Assembly (NCBI GenBank): GCA_023678885.1
Contig: CM042965.1
Span: forward strand, 25,897,777 to 25,961,776
Direction: 5' to 3'
Source of the DNA: Pogostemon cablin
Lineage: Eukaryota > Streptophyta > Magnoliopsida > Lamiales > Lamiaceae
DNA length: 64,000 bases
The notes beneath the pieces are model-generated. The model did no database searches. It had not been told where the DNA came from and saw nothing but the letters and a program-made list of their open reading frames with translations. Positions 11,618 through 24,500 of this stretch are shown here, one piece after another (positions within the stretch are counted from its first letter, which is position 1; each line of letters starts with the position of its first letter). The position numbers and the translations under genes are program-made.

Positions 11618-13169
11618 TGATTAGCCATAACTTGTAGTCGGGTTGACCAATTCAAGAATTTATCGAACCACATGGAGGTAGGTACTAGTGCTTAAGCGAT
11701 CTCACGTTTCTCATGATTTTATAGAGACGAATCATTAATAGAGTGGTTGTTCAAATAAGGAAATAAAATCAATCAAAGCAAGCAATGATCAAGCAAACAA
11801 GATAGATGGGTGGAAAGTGGTTTACCAAATTGATTAAAAGTGAGATCAACAACAATCAAGAAGTGGTAATTCTAGGAATGATGTATCAAATGCATATGTT
11901 TTATGGATATATGATTAAGGGCCAACACTAGTTTCTTCCGAACTGTCTCTCGAAATGAATAGAATGTGAATCCAAATAAGAATCCCATAATAGCTCAATG
12001 GATTGGTTCTCACTCAAGCAATTCCATCTAGGTACTAGGCTTAATTGAGAATCCCCTCACACAATCGATCAATCTCTAGATCTAACCAATCGAATGTCCT
12101 ATCAAAGGGTTCTAAATCCTAAAGTATATCTCTATCTCTTCAAGACTTATAATGCACATGAAGTGTATGATAAATTGATTCAATGAACTATCCTAAACAT
12201 ATAATTGATTTCTCAATCTAATCACATGTCTATGACAATTAATCACACAATTCAACAATACAATTCAAACAATTAACAATCAATGATAGAAAATCATAGA
12301 TTCATTCAACACATGAATTAAAATACATAGATTCCCAAAATTAACCAACAACTCTCATGTTGCTAATCTCACAAGGGAGATTAGACTACCATCTTCATAA
12401 GATAATTAACATAGACATTAAAATCCTTACAAATCATGATAATCAAATAGGATTACAAAAATGGATGAAAACTCTTTTGGATTAGCTCCAATGATTACCT
12501 CCTTCCTTTCCTTGCAATTTTCCTCTCTTCCTAACTTCTTCTCTTCACTTGGATGAAGGGTTTATAGTGAGATGATGATGGATGAATAGATGGATGGAAG
12601 TGATGAAGAATATGGTGTAAAATGAAGGAATTGGTGTGTGGAGTGTGTGGGCAGCTGAATTTCGGATACAATTTATTATCAAATGTTGAATGGAATGGTA
12701 TTTATACCCTTGGAAATCTTCTAGAAGGAGTCTGAAAATTTTCTGAATTTTTACACCTACACGGCTCGAGTCCAGTACTCGGCCCGAGTCGTGTCTAGGG
12801 TTCTGGTCAACGAAAGATTTTGGACAGTGCATGGCTCATGCACAGTACACGGCCACAGGGGTGGCCGTGTTGTGATTTTTGACGATTGCGCACGGCCAAA
12901 ACTTATAGGCCCATGCACGGTACACGAACTGTGCGCGCTGTACGCTTCGAGTACCAAACACGGCTGACCGTGTTTGTGCTGCTTTGCTTTCTTCTTTCTC
13001 CCGACTCCATTTTTGCTCCGTTTTTCACCTGTTTTAACATTTATAAGTTCATTCTCACTCAATGCCTTAAAAGCACATAACACCACCAAAATACACATAA
13101 ATACGAATAAAATAATACGAAAATGCACACAAAAAGGCACTAAGATCTAGGTGAAAATAACGACAATCA
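11618..13169 (-). mobile_element. Athila-like 3' LTR, family D, 1552 bp
   Basis: On the plus strand it begins TGATTAGCC and ends CGACAATCA. The same boundaries define the LTR at 49008-50614, so both are one family. The sequence to its right begins CACTCCCAAACTTAAAG, whose complement is a polypurine tract, so this is the 3' LTR of a minus-strand element. A TATA-like box (TATAAATA) sits at 12706-12699 on the minus strand. Just upstream lies an array of ACACGG/CCGTGT sites (12765-12975). Open frames of up to 127 codons here are not genes. Confidence 0.85.
12765..12975. repeat. Inverted-site array in the LTR: CACGGC / GCCGTG type
   Basis: Motifs CACGGCTCGAG, CGAGTCGTG, CACGGCC, GGCCGTGT, CACGGCTG and CCGTGTTTG alternate in both orientations. 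The array ends about 60 bp upstream of the TATA box. The paralogous LTR at 49008 has a stronger version (50150-50410). Confidence 0.7.
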
Positions 13170-14719
13170 CACTCCCAAACTTAAAGTGTTGCACATCCCC
13201 GAACAACTAAAATGATAAATCGAGTGAGATTTTCACCTAGGAAAAAACTAAACGAACACAAGTAATATTACATCAATAGCAACAAGAACTACAAATCATG
13301 CTAAGTCATCCTACAACGTTAGATTCATGATATGAGAAATTAACAAGTTCAATCAAAAGAGAATAAGGTGCAATAGAGTCCCTTTTAGTCTAAGCCTAAC
13401 CTAAGTTTATCAATTTCACTCGACACTCTTTAAATAGGGTAAATCAACACTCATCAATCAATTGGTTCGACTTACCATACACTTGCTCGTAGACTCTATT
13501 CACAAACCACCAAAGTTTCAATCAATGATCAAAAAGGTCTTTGATTAAGGATGTAATGATAGGCTCTTTGTTAGGGTAGGAAGAATTTAGATTAAAAGTG
13601 ACTAAACAAGTGTAAGTAATCGAAGAGGTAGCTACTTTCTTCCATTCTCCACTTTCTTTCTTCCCTTCTTATTCTTTGCAACATTCAAGCACTATTCATC
13701 ACTTCTCTTTTGAAATTCAACTATTTTTGATTGTATGCTCCCTCATTTTGATTTTTAGATTCTTGAGCGTCTTTGTTTCTTTGCTCCCTTTTCTTGCTTT
13801 TAAGGTCACATATGTACTCCTGTTTATGCTTTTTTCATCCTTTTATCCCATTTCCTCTTCTTCTTTTATCATCTCATCACATCTTTCTAGCTACCATCTT
13901 CTCGATTACTCACACAAAAGGCATATATATAAGGCTCATGTGGGTAATCAAGACTTGTAGTGTGCTAAATTCACAAGAACTAGGCTTATAGGCTCAAAAT
14001 GGTTAACTAAGGATGATGTTAAAGGTAAGGAAATGTTTGGCAGTGACTATACATGTCAAGGATGGCCTTAAATCATATCATCAATCTCTTCTAATCAGGT
14101 TCATTCCTAAAGTCTTTGAGCAAGTATTTAGTTTATCAAAACACAATCGATCCACTCATGAAAAGATATACCATGTTTGCACGGTTGAGGATCAAATTCT
14201 CACAAGTTTATGCTCGGACCTACGGAACTTATTATGCCACATTCATCTCAAAATTGAACAAGTTAAATAAAACATGTCACAATTCAAAAGTGTAGAGATT
14301 CTTAAACATAACTTGTTAACACTTATCACAACAACGTATCATCACTCACATTCAAAACGACTCACAACCTTCCAAAAACAAACCACCATAACGACTCCTA
14401 AACAAGAAAAAGAAAACACACAAAATATAAAATAAAAGACACAACAAACAAGAAACGAAACAAAAACACATAACAAGCAAGAACAAAAATCACCACATAA
14501 AGAAATAAAGCATAAAGTTCACCCCATCCATGATCAATGCAAGTCACATCTCATCTCATCCTTAATTGAATAGAAATCCTAGATTACGAAATTAAAACAT
14601 CCCAAAACAAAACAACTAAAAGTATCAAATCCAACACAATTCAATCCAACTAAAATAAATGGGCTAAGGAAATGACGAGCACTAAAAGTACTCCTTCAAT
14701 TATCTGGACGAGGAGGGGG
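13170..14719 (-). mobile_element. 3' untranslated part of an Athila-like element (family D)
   Basis: This lies between the polypurine tract beside the LTR at 13169 and the broken ORF at 14822. It has no supported genes. 14390-14500 is strongly A/C-rich on the plus strand. The layout (long 3' UTR, then ORF) matches the better copy at 56688-58013. Confidence 0.6.
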
Positions 14720-14821
14720 ATGAGGCTAGCACGGTGCCCAAGGGATATAAGCACGAGGTGAGGCAGGGAACTGGATGTTAAACATCATCGTGAGCATCTC
14801 CTCCATGTTGTTTGAATGTGC

Positions 14822-15403
14822 TCAAACGTTGTCCTCATAATACTCTCTCCTATGTTGTCTCTCGTGGATCTCCCCGATATGCACTCCTTGCCTCTGCTGC
14901 TCTTCTCTCATTTGTCTTATTTGTTCTCCATGTAGGTTTTGTGTGTGCCTTATCTCTCGAATCTCCTCTTTAAAGAAATTCCAGTTTGCATCTCCTATCC
15001 CTTGTCCCATGAACTGCTGTTACTATTGATCCTGCTCTTCTTCAAACTGTGGAGGTTCCGGAGCATGTTCTTCAAATTCCACCTGTTGATGTTGAGGGTC
15101 TTCTTCATCCCCCTCTTCCATAGCTACGGGCTCAGCTCTCAAATTTGCCAACTCACGATTTTCTTCAACATGCATTTGCCTCAGCACCACTTCCACTCCT
15201 TCTCAATTCCTTCGATAAAATTCCCTCATGACAGTGGAGTGTTGCGCACTTGCCATTGCAAAATTGGCATTTTTTCTTCGAAAATAAACTGTTGTTAGCT
15301 CCGGAGCAGGTAAAGGGAATGGGGCTCCTTTGTCTTGCCTCAAGCAATACCTATCTCTTATCAAAGATAAAAACTCCATCCTCATTAGCTGGGTATAGTT
15401 GAG
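14822..15403 (-). pseudogene. Athila-type second ORF, C-terminal part, broken
   Basis: One minus-strand frame runs from the insertion edge at 15403 (LNYTQLMRMEFLSLI...) through ...KGAPFPLPAPELTTV... and STVMREFYRRN, then TGA, an acidic stretch (EEGDEEDPQHQQVEF), two stops (TAG TAA), then MGQGIGDANWNFFKEE and a charged coiled-coil-like tail (HTQNLHGEQIRQMRE...). The N-terminal half is missing because the LTR at 15404 is inserted here. Position between the LTR and the missing pol, and the coiled-coil tail, match the second ORF of Athila elements (family role unclear, often called ORF-1 or env-like). Confidence 0.6.
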
Positions 15404-17358
15404 TGATGCGCGTTTTCTTTGCAGCAAAATTAATCCCCAAGTATTAAAGATATCAATTGCAGCTTAAGCAAGCGACCAAGTGAATATCGAACCCAAAAGA
15501 TGGCGTATTATCAATTTAATTATTATGTAAATTAATTAAGACAAGTGATAATAAAGTTTGAGGTATGAAATTATTAATCTACTAAGCAAGTAATTAAAAT
15601 AACAAATAATATAAAATATCACTCGAAGAATACGAAAGTGGATCAAGTAGGAGAATAGGTAGCTCTAGGGTAATCCAGTTTTACTACTTAATTTCCCTTT
15701 CATGCGTTGATGTCCGACTCTGCCTTGTGGAATATGGACGCATCACTAAGCCATGCATATTTACTCTATAGACACAAACAAACATGCGTATAACACATGT
15801 GAATAACCTCGGAGCAAGAGATATAATTCCACCCCCCTTTCTAGATACTATCAGTATCAATTATTTCCCCCTAGGATTGGTACTCTAACCCGATATGATC
15901 TCCCTTTATAGGTACTATGAAGTTATCCTCTTTATCCTACTTAATAATCCGAATTCAATTCAATTAATAAGTATTCATATATGATAATTCTAATGAAGTT
16001 TCGGAGTCCCCTCACTTAGAATCATAACATGGAATCCTGTTCAGCGGTGAACACACTCAATCTACAACCAAGATATATATTCAGACTCTATATACCCATT
16101 TGAAGATGCACAAAACGACCGTGAATATGGATTAAGAAAGCACAATCATATATAAAATAATCCACAAGTAGTGTTGTACGAAGTTTACACAGAGAAGATC
16201 AATTAATTCATAAAACCATCAAAACTCCTAGATCTACCAAAAAGGCTCTAGCCCATGGTGTTGTAGGAAACATACATGGGGGTTGGATAGATCTTACCCG
16301 GATATCTGGAAAATACAAAATAAATTAGGAAATAAATAAAACCCTAGATGTGGGCGTCTTCATGTCTTTCTCCGTCTTGAATCCTCCTCTTGGTTCTCCT
16401 CTTGATTCCACAAACGAATCTTCAAAGTGATGGATAGATGAAGGAAAGGAAGTGTATGATGGATGGGGGGTGATCCCCCCTTGTGGGGTGTTGTATGGTT
16501 GTGGCATTTCTTCTCCTCTCTTGTATTGTGTTCTCCTCTTTTGTGGCTTCCTAGACCTCCTTTTATACTTGTAATCACGTCTCCTAGGCTTGGAATGGGC
16601 TTTTCAAGTGATCACACGCGTTTAGGCCTCGAAAATACGGATATGGTAAGTTCCCGCACATCGGTTCGACCTCAGCAAACAGGTCGAACCACTAAGCACA
16701 GGCCAAACCACAGGTCGAACCACCCTACTGGAAGCCCCAGGTGCTTGGTTCGACCAACCCAACAGGTCGAACCAGAATGTCTCAGGTCGAACCTAGGTCG
16801 AACCGATTTGTGCAGTCTCGCCGTTTCGCGTATAACTTTCACATCCGACCTCCGAATTGAGTGATTTTTATGCTCACGCGATCCTCTCTTCCTGGGCTTT
16901 CTATCCATATAAATAAATCACAAAAACTCAAAGAATTGAATCTGTAAAAAGCCATGGAAAGTAGAACATCTGTTCTGTTCGGCACAGCTCGCGCGGCGTC
17001 ACCACTTTGTTCATAACTTCCTCGTTCGGCCTCCGAATGGGATGTTCTTTACGCCAAAACGACCCTCTCTTCAGTAGCTTTCCAACCATGTATCACAACA
17101 TCAGTTTTGAGCTCTACACGAGCACAGAATAATTATGAAAGTTGGACGTGCGTTTTCAGCATTCTTGCACAAATTGCACCTTTTCTCCAACTTTGCACTT
17201 TTGATCCCTTTTTCCACCTAAAACACAATAAAACACCTCACGTGCACCTTTTTCTCACATATAATGAATATAAAACCATTGTGCTAATATATGACAAGAA
17301 TATCAATCAAAAAGGTGTTAAATTGGACACTAAAACATGCTTATTTTCACTCTCATCA
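15404..17358 (-). mobile_element. Athila-like 3' LTR, family B, 1955 bp
   Basis: On the plus strand it starts TGATGCGCGTTTTC and ends TTCACTCTCATCA. The bases after it (TTGAGCCCCTCACTAG) are the complement of a polypurine tract, so it is the 3' LTR of a minus-strand element. A TATA-like box (TATAAAAG, 16567-16560) has an inverted-site array upstream (16663-16804). The left edge cuts an older Athila ORF, with expected duplication TTGAG (15399-15403). The far side was not found. A plus-strand copy of the same LTR end finishes at 46107. Confidence 0.85.
16663..16804. repeat. Inverted-site array GGTTCGACC / GGTCGAACC
   Basis: About eight 9-10-bp sites in both orientations within 142 bp, just upstream of the LTR's TATA box. 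The outer sites are GGTTCGACC and GGTCGAACC, which are exact complements of each other. Confidence 0.85.
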
Positions 17359-17372
17359 TTGAGCCCCTCACT
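17359..17372 (-). promoter_or_regulatory. Polypurine tract
   Basis: The minus strand reads GTGAGGGGCTCAA directly before the LTR start TGATGAGAGTG. It is the expected plus-strand primer for reverse transcription of the element with LTR 15404-17358. Confidence 0.75.
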
Positions 17373-17450
17373 AGTCATCCTATTTTCCATTCTTTTGAGA
17401 TCAATCCCTAATCATTGGGCTATCATCATAACTATCCCTCCAACCATCAC

Positions 17451-18215
17451 TCATTGTGAAGTTTGCCTCTTAGCTACTCTTTCTATATGGTGGATAAATT
17501 GGGCTGTCATATTCAACTCAAGCTCATGGTACAAACAATACATAATGTAAAGTTGTTTCTCTCCTACTGATCCACCTTCGTAACTAGCCACAACTATGTT
17601 TGAGACAATCTTTTCCAAATATCTCATTACGGGATTCATAATGGCCATCCCCTTTGATGTGCTAGGGATGTAATCTGCTGGTTCTGTTCCATCATTGACT
17701 AGTGTCTTCCACCAACTTTGCTGATTGAAGCCCCTTCCTTCGTAAAAATGACCATGATTCTCACATGGAGGGCATCCCATAAACCTATTCAACACATGGA
17801 TGGGTACTTTCTCCCTCAACTCGTTATTCAGCTGGAAAGTTATTGATGTGGGGAAGTCATTCCTGTTCTTCTTCACTTGAAGAGTGCTCAAGAATTCAGC
17901 TGTCAGGTGTTGATAGGTAGGAGGTCTCTTGTCAAAGAATTCCTCCATCCCTCTCCTACTGAACATTCTTCTCAAATCAGCTTCTACCCCAAGCCCGGTC
18001 ATAATCTCCTGATTCTGAAATCTAGTTAGCCTTATCTTCAGAAATATTTCTTGCCACCTCAATATATACTTTTCCCAACCTTCCTCGAATTCTACTCCAA
18101 AGTACTCAGGGTGTATCCCATCTTCCATCAATTGGGCATCTAAATTGGCCAATTCTGCTTCAGTTTCCACAATGATAAAGTCTTAATTGCGTCTTCGTAC
18201 TCTTCTTTCAGCCAT
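17451..18215 (-). pseudogene. Athila ORF-1-type protein, one in-frame stop
   Basis: The minus-strand frame starts MAERRVRRRN at 18215, meets TAA at 18185-18183 (codon 11), and is then open for 240 codons to 17451. Segments PTYQHLTAEFLSTLQ, ITFQLNNELREKVP and NPVMRYLEKIVSNIV match in order those of the better copy at 58014-60058 (PTYFHVTAEVVCSFE, NPVLRYMDRVLSNTL). This is the domain of plant Athila ORF-1 proteins, which has no established function. A TATTGCAG acceptor-like site ends just before the ATG, so the start may lie in a spliced exon. The ORF ends only 80 bp before the polypurine tract, unlike the copy at 58 kb with its 1.3-kb 3' UTR. Upstream it meets the satellite array instead of pol. 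Confidence 0.7.
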
Positions 18216-18282
18216 CTGCAATATTCAAAATTTTCAAATTACACTCAACTTCATCACCATGTTAAAGCACTGGATGAGATAA
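18216..18282. other. Junction between Athila ORF and satellite array
   Basis: Only 67 bp separate the Athila-type ORF start from the first 21-bp monomers. There is no LTR or target duplication at the edge. Confidence 0.6.
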
Positions 18283-18502
18283 AGTAAATATGCGACAAAA
18301 TGAGGTAAATAAGCATGGAAACGAAGGAAATATGCGTCGAAACAAAATAAATATGCATCAAAATCTGCATCTAAATGAAGTAAATATACATCGAAATGAA
18401 AGAAATATACATCAAAATGAAGGAAATGTTGATCGTAATAAAGTAAATATACATCACAATGAAGAAAATATGCATCGAAATGACGGAAATATTGATCATA
18501 AT

Positions 18503-21500
18503 AAAGTAAATATGCATTAAAATGAAGTAAATATGCATCAAAACGAAAGAAATATTGATCGTAATTAAGTAAATTTTCATCAAACTGAAGTATATATGCA
18601 TCGAAAGGATAGAAATATTGATCGTAATGAAGTAAATATGAATCAGAATGAAGTATATATGCATCAAAATGAGAAAATGAGAATCAAAATGAAGTAAATA
18701 TGCATCGAAATGAAGTAAATATGCATCAAAACGAAGGAAATGTTGATCGTAATTAAGTAAATATGCATCAAAACGAAGTAAATATGCATCAAAACGAAGA
18801 AAATATACATCAAAACGAAGGAAATGTTGATCGTAATGAAGTAAATATGCATCAAAATGAAGAAAATGTGCATCGAAATGAAGGAAATGATGATCGTAGT
18901 GAAGTAAATATGCATCAAAATGAAGTAAATATGCATCAAAACGAAGAAAATATGCATCAAAATGAAGGAAATATGCATCGAAACGAAGGAAATGTTGATC
19001 TTAATGAATTAAATATGCATCAAAATGAAGGAAATATGCATCGAAACGAGAAAATGAGCATCAAAATGAAGTAAATATGCCTCTAAACGAAGGAAATATG
19101 CATCGAAATGAAGGAAATATTGATCGTAATGAAGTAAATATGAATCAAAGTGAAGTAAATATGCATCAAAACAAAGGAAATATGCATCAAAAGAAAGAAA
19201 ATGTTGATCGTAATGAAGTAAATATGCATCAATATGAAGTAAATATGCATCGAAACGAAGGAAATATGCATCGAAACAAAGGAAATATGCATCGAAATGA
19301 GAAAATAAGCATAAAAATGAAGTAAATATGCATAAAAAATAAGGAAATATTTACCATAATGAAGTAAATATGCATCAAAATAAAGTAAATGTGCATCGAA
19401 ACGAAGAAAATATGCATCAAAATGAAGGAAATATGCATCAAAACGAAAGAAATATGCATCGAAACAAAGGAAATATGCATCGAAATGAGAAAATGAGCAT
19501 TAAAATGAAGTAAATATGCATTGAAACGAAGGAAATATTGACCGTAATGAAGTAAATATGCATCAGAATGAAGTAAATATGCATCGAAACGAAGGGAAGG
19601 TTGATCGTAATTGAGTAAATATGCATCAAAATAAAGTAAATATACATCGAAATGCAGGAAATGTTGATCATAATAAAATAAATATGCGTAAAAATAAAGT
19701 GAATAAGCATGGAAACGAAGTAAATATGCATCGAAATGAAATAAATATGCATCAAACTCTGCATCAAAATAAAGTAAATATACATTGAAACGAAGAAAAT
19801 ATGCATCAAAACGAAGGAAATGTTGATCGTAATAAAGTAAGTATGCATCAAAATGAATGAAATATGCATCGAAACGACAAAAATATTGATCATAACGAAG
19901 TAAATATACATTAAAATGAAGTAAATATGCATTAAAATGAAGTAAATATGCATCGAAACGAAGGAAATGTTTATAGTAATGAAGTAAAAATGCATCGAAA
20001 CGAAGGAAATATGCATCGAAATGAAATAAATTTTCATCAAACTGAAGTAAATATGCATCGAAACGATGGAAATGTTGATCGCAATGAAGTAAATATGCAT
20101 CAAAATGAAGAAAATATGCATCGAAATGAAGGACATTTTGATCGTAATGAAGTAAATATGAATCAAAATGAAGTAAATATGCATCGAAACGAGAAAATGA
20201 GAATGAAAATGAAGTAAATATGCATTGAAATGAAGTAAATATGCATCAAAACGAAGGAAATGTTGATCGTAATTAAGTAAATATGCATCAAAACAAATTA
20301 AATATACATCGAAACGAAGGAAATATGCATCAAAACGAAGGAAATATTGATCGTAATGAAGTAAATATATATCAAAATGAAGGAAATATGCATCAAAACG
20401 AAGGAAATAATGATCGTAATGAAGTAAATGTGCATCAAAATGAAGTAAATATGCATAAAAACGAAGGAAATATGCATCGAAACGAAGGAAATATGAATCG
20501 AAATGAAGGAAATGTTGATCGTAATGAATTAAATATGCATCAAAATGAAGAAAATATGCATCAAAACGAAGAAAATGTTGATCGTAATGAAGTAAATAAG
20601 CATCAAAATGAAGTAAATATGCAACGAAATGAGAAAATAAGAGTCAAAATGAAGTAAATATGCATCAAAATGAAGTAAATAAGCATTGAAACAAAGGAAA
20701 TATTTGATCGTAATTAAGTAAATATGCATCAAAATGAATTAAATATGCATCAAAACGAAGGAAATATGCATCAAAATGAAGGAAATGTTGATTGTAATGA
20801 AGTAAATATGCATAAAATGAAGGAAATATGCATCGAAACAAAGGAAAGATGATCGTAATGAAGTAAATATGCATCAAAATGAAGTAAATATGCATCAAAA
20901 CGAAAGAAATATTGATCGTAATTAAGTAAATTTTCATCAAACTGAAGTATATATGCATCGAAAGGATAGAAATATTGATCGTAATGAAGTAAATATGAAT
21001 CAGAATGAAGTATATGTGCATCAAAATGAGAAAATGAGAATCAAAATGAAGTAAATATGCATCGAAATGAAGTAAATATGCATCAAAACGAAGGAAATGT
21101 TGATCGTAATTAAGTAAATATGCATCAAAACGAAGTAAATATGCATCAAAACGAAGAAAATATACATCAAAACGAAGGAAATGTTGATCGTAATGAAGTA
21201 AATATGCATCAAAATGAAGAAAATGTGCATCGAAATGAAGGAAATGATGATCGTAGTGAAGTAAATATGCATCAAAATGAAGTAAATATGCATCAAAACG
21301 AAGAAAATATGCATCAAAATGAAGGAAATATGCATCGAAACGAAGGAAATGTTGATCTTAATGAATTAAATATGCATCAAAATGAAGGAAATATGCATCG
21401 AAACGAGAAAATGAGCATCAAAATGAAGTAAATATGCCTCTAAACGAAGGAAATATGCATCGAAATGAAGGAAATATTGATCGTAATGAAGTAAATATGA

Positions 21501-24500
21501 ATCAAAGTGAAGTAAATATGCATCAAAACAAAGGAAATATGCATCAAAAGAAAGAAAATGTTGATCGTAATGAAGTAAATATGCATCAATATGAAGTAAA
21601 TATGCATCGAAACGAAGGAAATATGCATCGAAACAAAGGAAATATGCATCGAAATGAGAAAATAAGCATAAAAATGAAGTAAATATGCATAAAAAATAAG
21701 GAAATATTTACCATAATGAAGTAAATATGCATCAAAATAAAGTAAATGTGCATCGAAACGAAGAAAATATGCATCAAAATGAAGGAAATATGCATCAAAA
21801 CGAAAGAAATATGCATCGAAACAAAGGAAATATGCATCGAAATGAGAAAATGAGCATTAAAATGAAGTAAATATGCATTGAAACGAAGGAAATATTGACC
21901 GTAATGAAGTAAATATGCATCAGAATGAAGTAAATATGCATCGAAACGAAGGGAAGGTTGATCGTAATTGAGTAAATATGCATCAAAATAAAGTAAATAT
22001 ACATCGAAATGCAGGAAATGTTGATCATAATAAAATAAATATGCGTAAAAATAAAGTGAATAAGCATGGAAACGAAGTAAATATGCATCGAAATGAAATA
22101 AATATGCATCAAACTCTGCATCAAAATAAAGTAAATATACATTGAAACGAAGAAAATATGCATCAAAACGAAGGAAATGTTGATCGTAATAAAGTAAGTA
22201 TGCATCAAAATGAATGAAATATGCATCGAAACGACAAAAATATTGATCATAACGAAGTAAATATACATTAAAATGAAGTAAATATGCATTAAAATGAAGT
22301 AAATATGCATCGAAACGAAGGAAATGTTTATAGTAATGAAGTAAAAATGCATCGAAACGAAGGAAATATGCATCGAAATGAAATAAATTTTCATCAAACT
22401 GAAGTAAATATGCATCGAAACGATGGAAATGTTGATCGCAATGAAGTAAATATGCATCAAAATGAAGAAAATATGCATCGAAATGAAGGACATTTTGATC
22501 GTAATGAAGTAAATATGAATCAAAATGAAGTAAATATGCATCGAAACGAGAAAATGAGAATGAAAATGAAGTAAATATGCATTGAAATGAAGTAAATATG
22601 CATCAAAACGAAGGAAATGTTGATCGTAATTAAGTAAATATGCATCAAAACAAATTAAATATACATCGAAACGAAGGAAATATGCATCAAAACGAAGGAA
22701 ATGTTGATCGTAATGAAGTAAATATATATCAAAATGAAGGAAATATGCATCAAAACGAAGGAAATAATGATCGTAATGAAGTAAATGTGCATCAAAATGA
22801 AGTAAATATGCATAAAAACGAAGGAAATATGCATCGAAACGAAGGAAATATGAATCGAAATGAAGGAAATGTTGATCGTAATGAATTAAATATGCATCAA
22901 AATGAAGAAAATATGCATCAAAACGAAGAAAATGTTTATCGTAATGAAGTAAATAAGCATCAAAATGAAGTAAATATGCAACGAAATGAGAAAATAAGAG
23001 TCAAAATGAAGTAAATATGCATCAAAATGAAGTAAATAAGCATTGAAACGAAGGAAATATTTGATCGTAATTAAGTAAATATGCATCAAAATGAATTAAA
23101 TATGCATCGAAACGAAGGAAATATGCATCAAAATGAAGGAAATGTTGATTGTAATGAAGTAAATATGCATAAAATGAAGGAAATATGCATCGAAACAAAG
23201 GAAAGATGATCGTAATGAAGTAAATATGCATCAAAATGAAGTAAATATGCATCAAAACGAAAGAAATATTGATCGTAATTAAGTAAATTTTCATCAAACT
23301 GAAGTATATATGCATCGAAAGGATAGAAATATTGATCGTAATGAAGTAAATATGAATCAGAATGAAGTATATGTGCATCAAAATGAGAAAATGAGAATCA
23401 AAATGAAGTAAATATGCATCGAAATGAAGTAAATATGCATCAAAACGAAGGAAATGTTGATCGTAATTAAGTAAATATGCATCAAAACGAAGTAAATATG
23501 CATCAAAACGAAGAAAATATACATCAAAACGAAGGAAATGTTGATCGTAATGAAGTAAATATGCATCAAAATGAAGAAAATGTGCATCGAAATGAAGGAA
23601 ATGATGATCGTAGTGAAGTAAATATGCAATAAAATGAAGTAAATATGCATCAAAACGAAGAAAATATGCATCAAAATGAAGGAAATATGCATCGAAACGA
23701 AGGAAATGTTGATCTTAATGAATTAAATATGCATCAAAATGAAGGAAATATGCATCGAAACGAGAAAATGAGCATCAAAATGAAGTAAATATGCCTCTAA
23801 ACGAAGGAAATATGCATCGAAATGAAGGAAATATTGATCGTAATGAAGTAAATATGAATCAAAGTGAAGTAAATATGCATCAAAACAAAGGAAATATGCA
23901 TCAAAAGAAAGAAAATGTTGATCGTAATGAAGTAAATATGCATCAATATGAAGTAAATATGCATCGAAACGAAGGAAATATGCATCGAAACAAAGGAAAT
24001 ATGCATCGAAATGAGAAAATAAGCATAAAAATGAAGTAAATATGCATAAAAAATAAGGAAATATTTACCATAATGAAGTAAATATGCATCAAAATAAAGT
24101 AAATGTGCATCGAAACGAAGAAAATATGCATCAAAATGAAGGAAATATGCATCAAAACGAAAGAAATATGCATCGAAACAAAGGAAATATGCATCGAAAT
24201 GAGAAAATGAGCATTAAAATGAAGTAAATATGCATTGAAACGAAGGAAATATTGACCGTAATGAAGTAAATATGCATCAGAATGAAGTAAATATGCATCG
24301 AAACGAAGGGAAGGTTAATCGTAATTGAGTAAATATGCATCAAAATAAAGTAAATATACATCGAAATGCAGGAAATGTTGATCATAATAAAATAAATATG
24401 CGTAAAAATAAAGTGAATAAGCATGGAAACGAAGTAAATATGCATCGAAATGAAATAAATATGCATCAAACTCTGCATCAAAATAAAGTAAATATACATT

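Noticed and set aside
12545..13140. Open frames of 95-127 codons
   Set aside because: They lie fully in an LTR and run through its inverted-site array. The paralogous LTR does not keep the frame.
16463..16908. 133-codon plus-strand frame and its minus-strand partner
   Set aside because: LTR sequence crossing the GGTTCGACC array. No domain.
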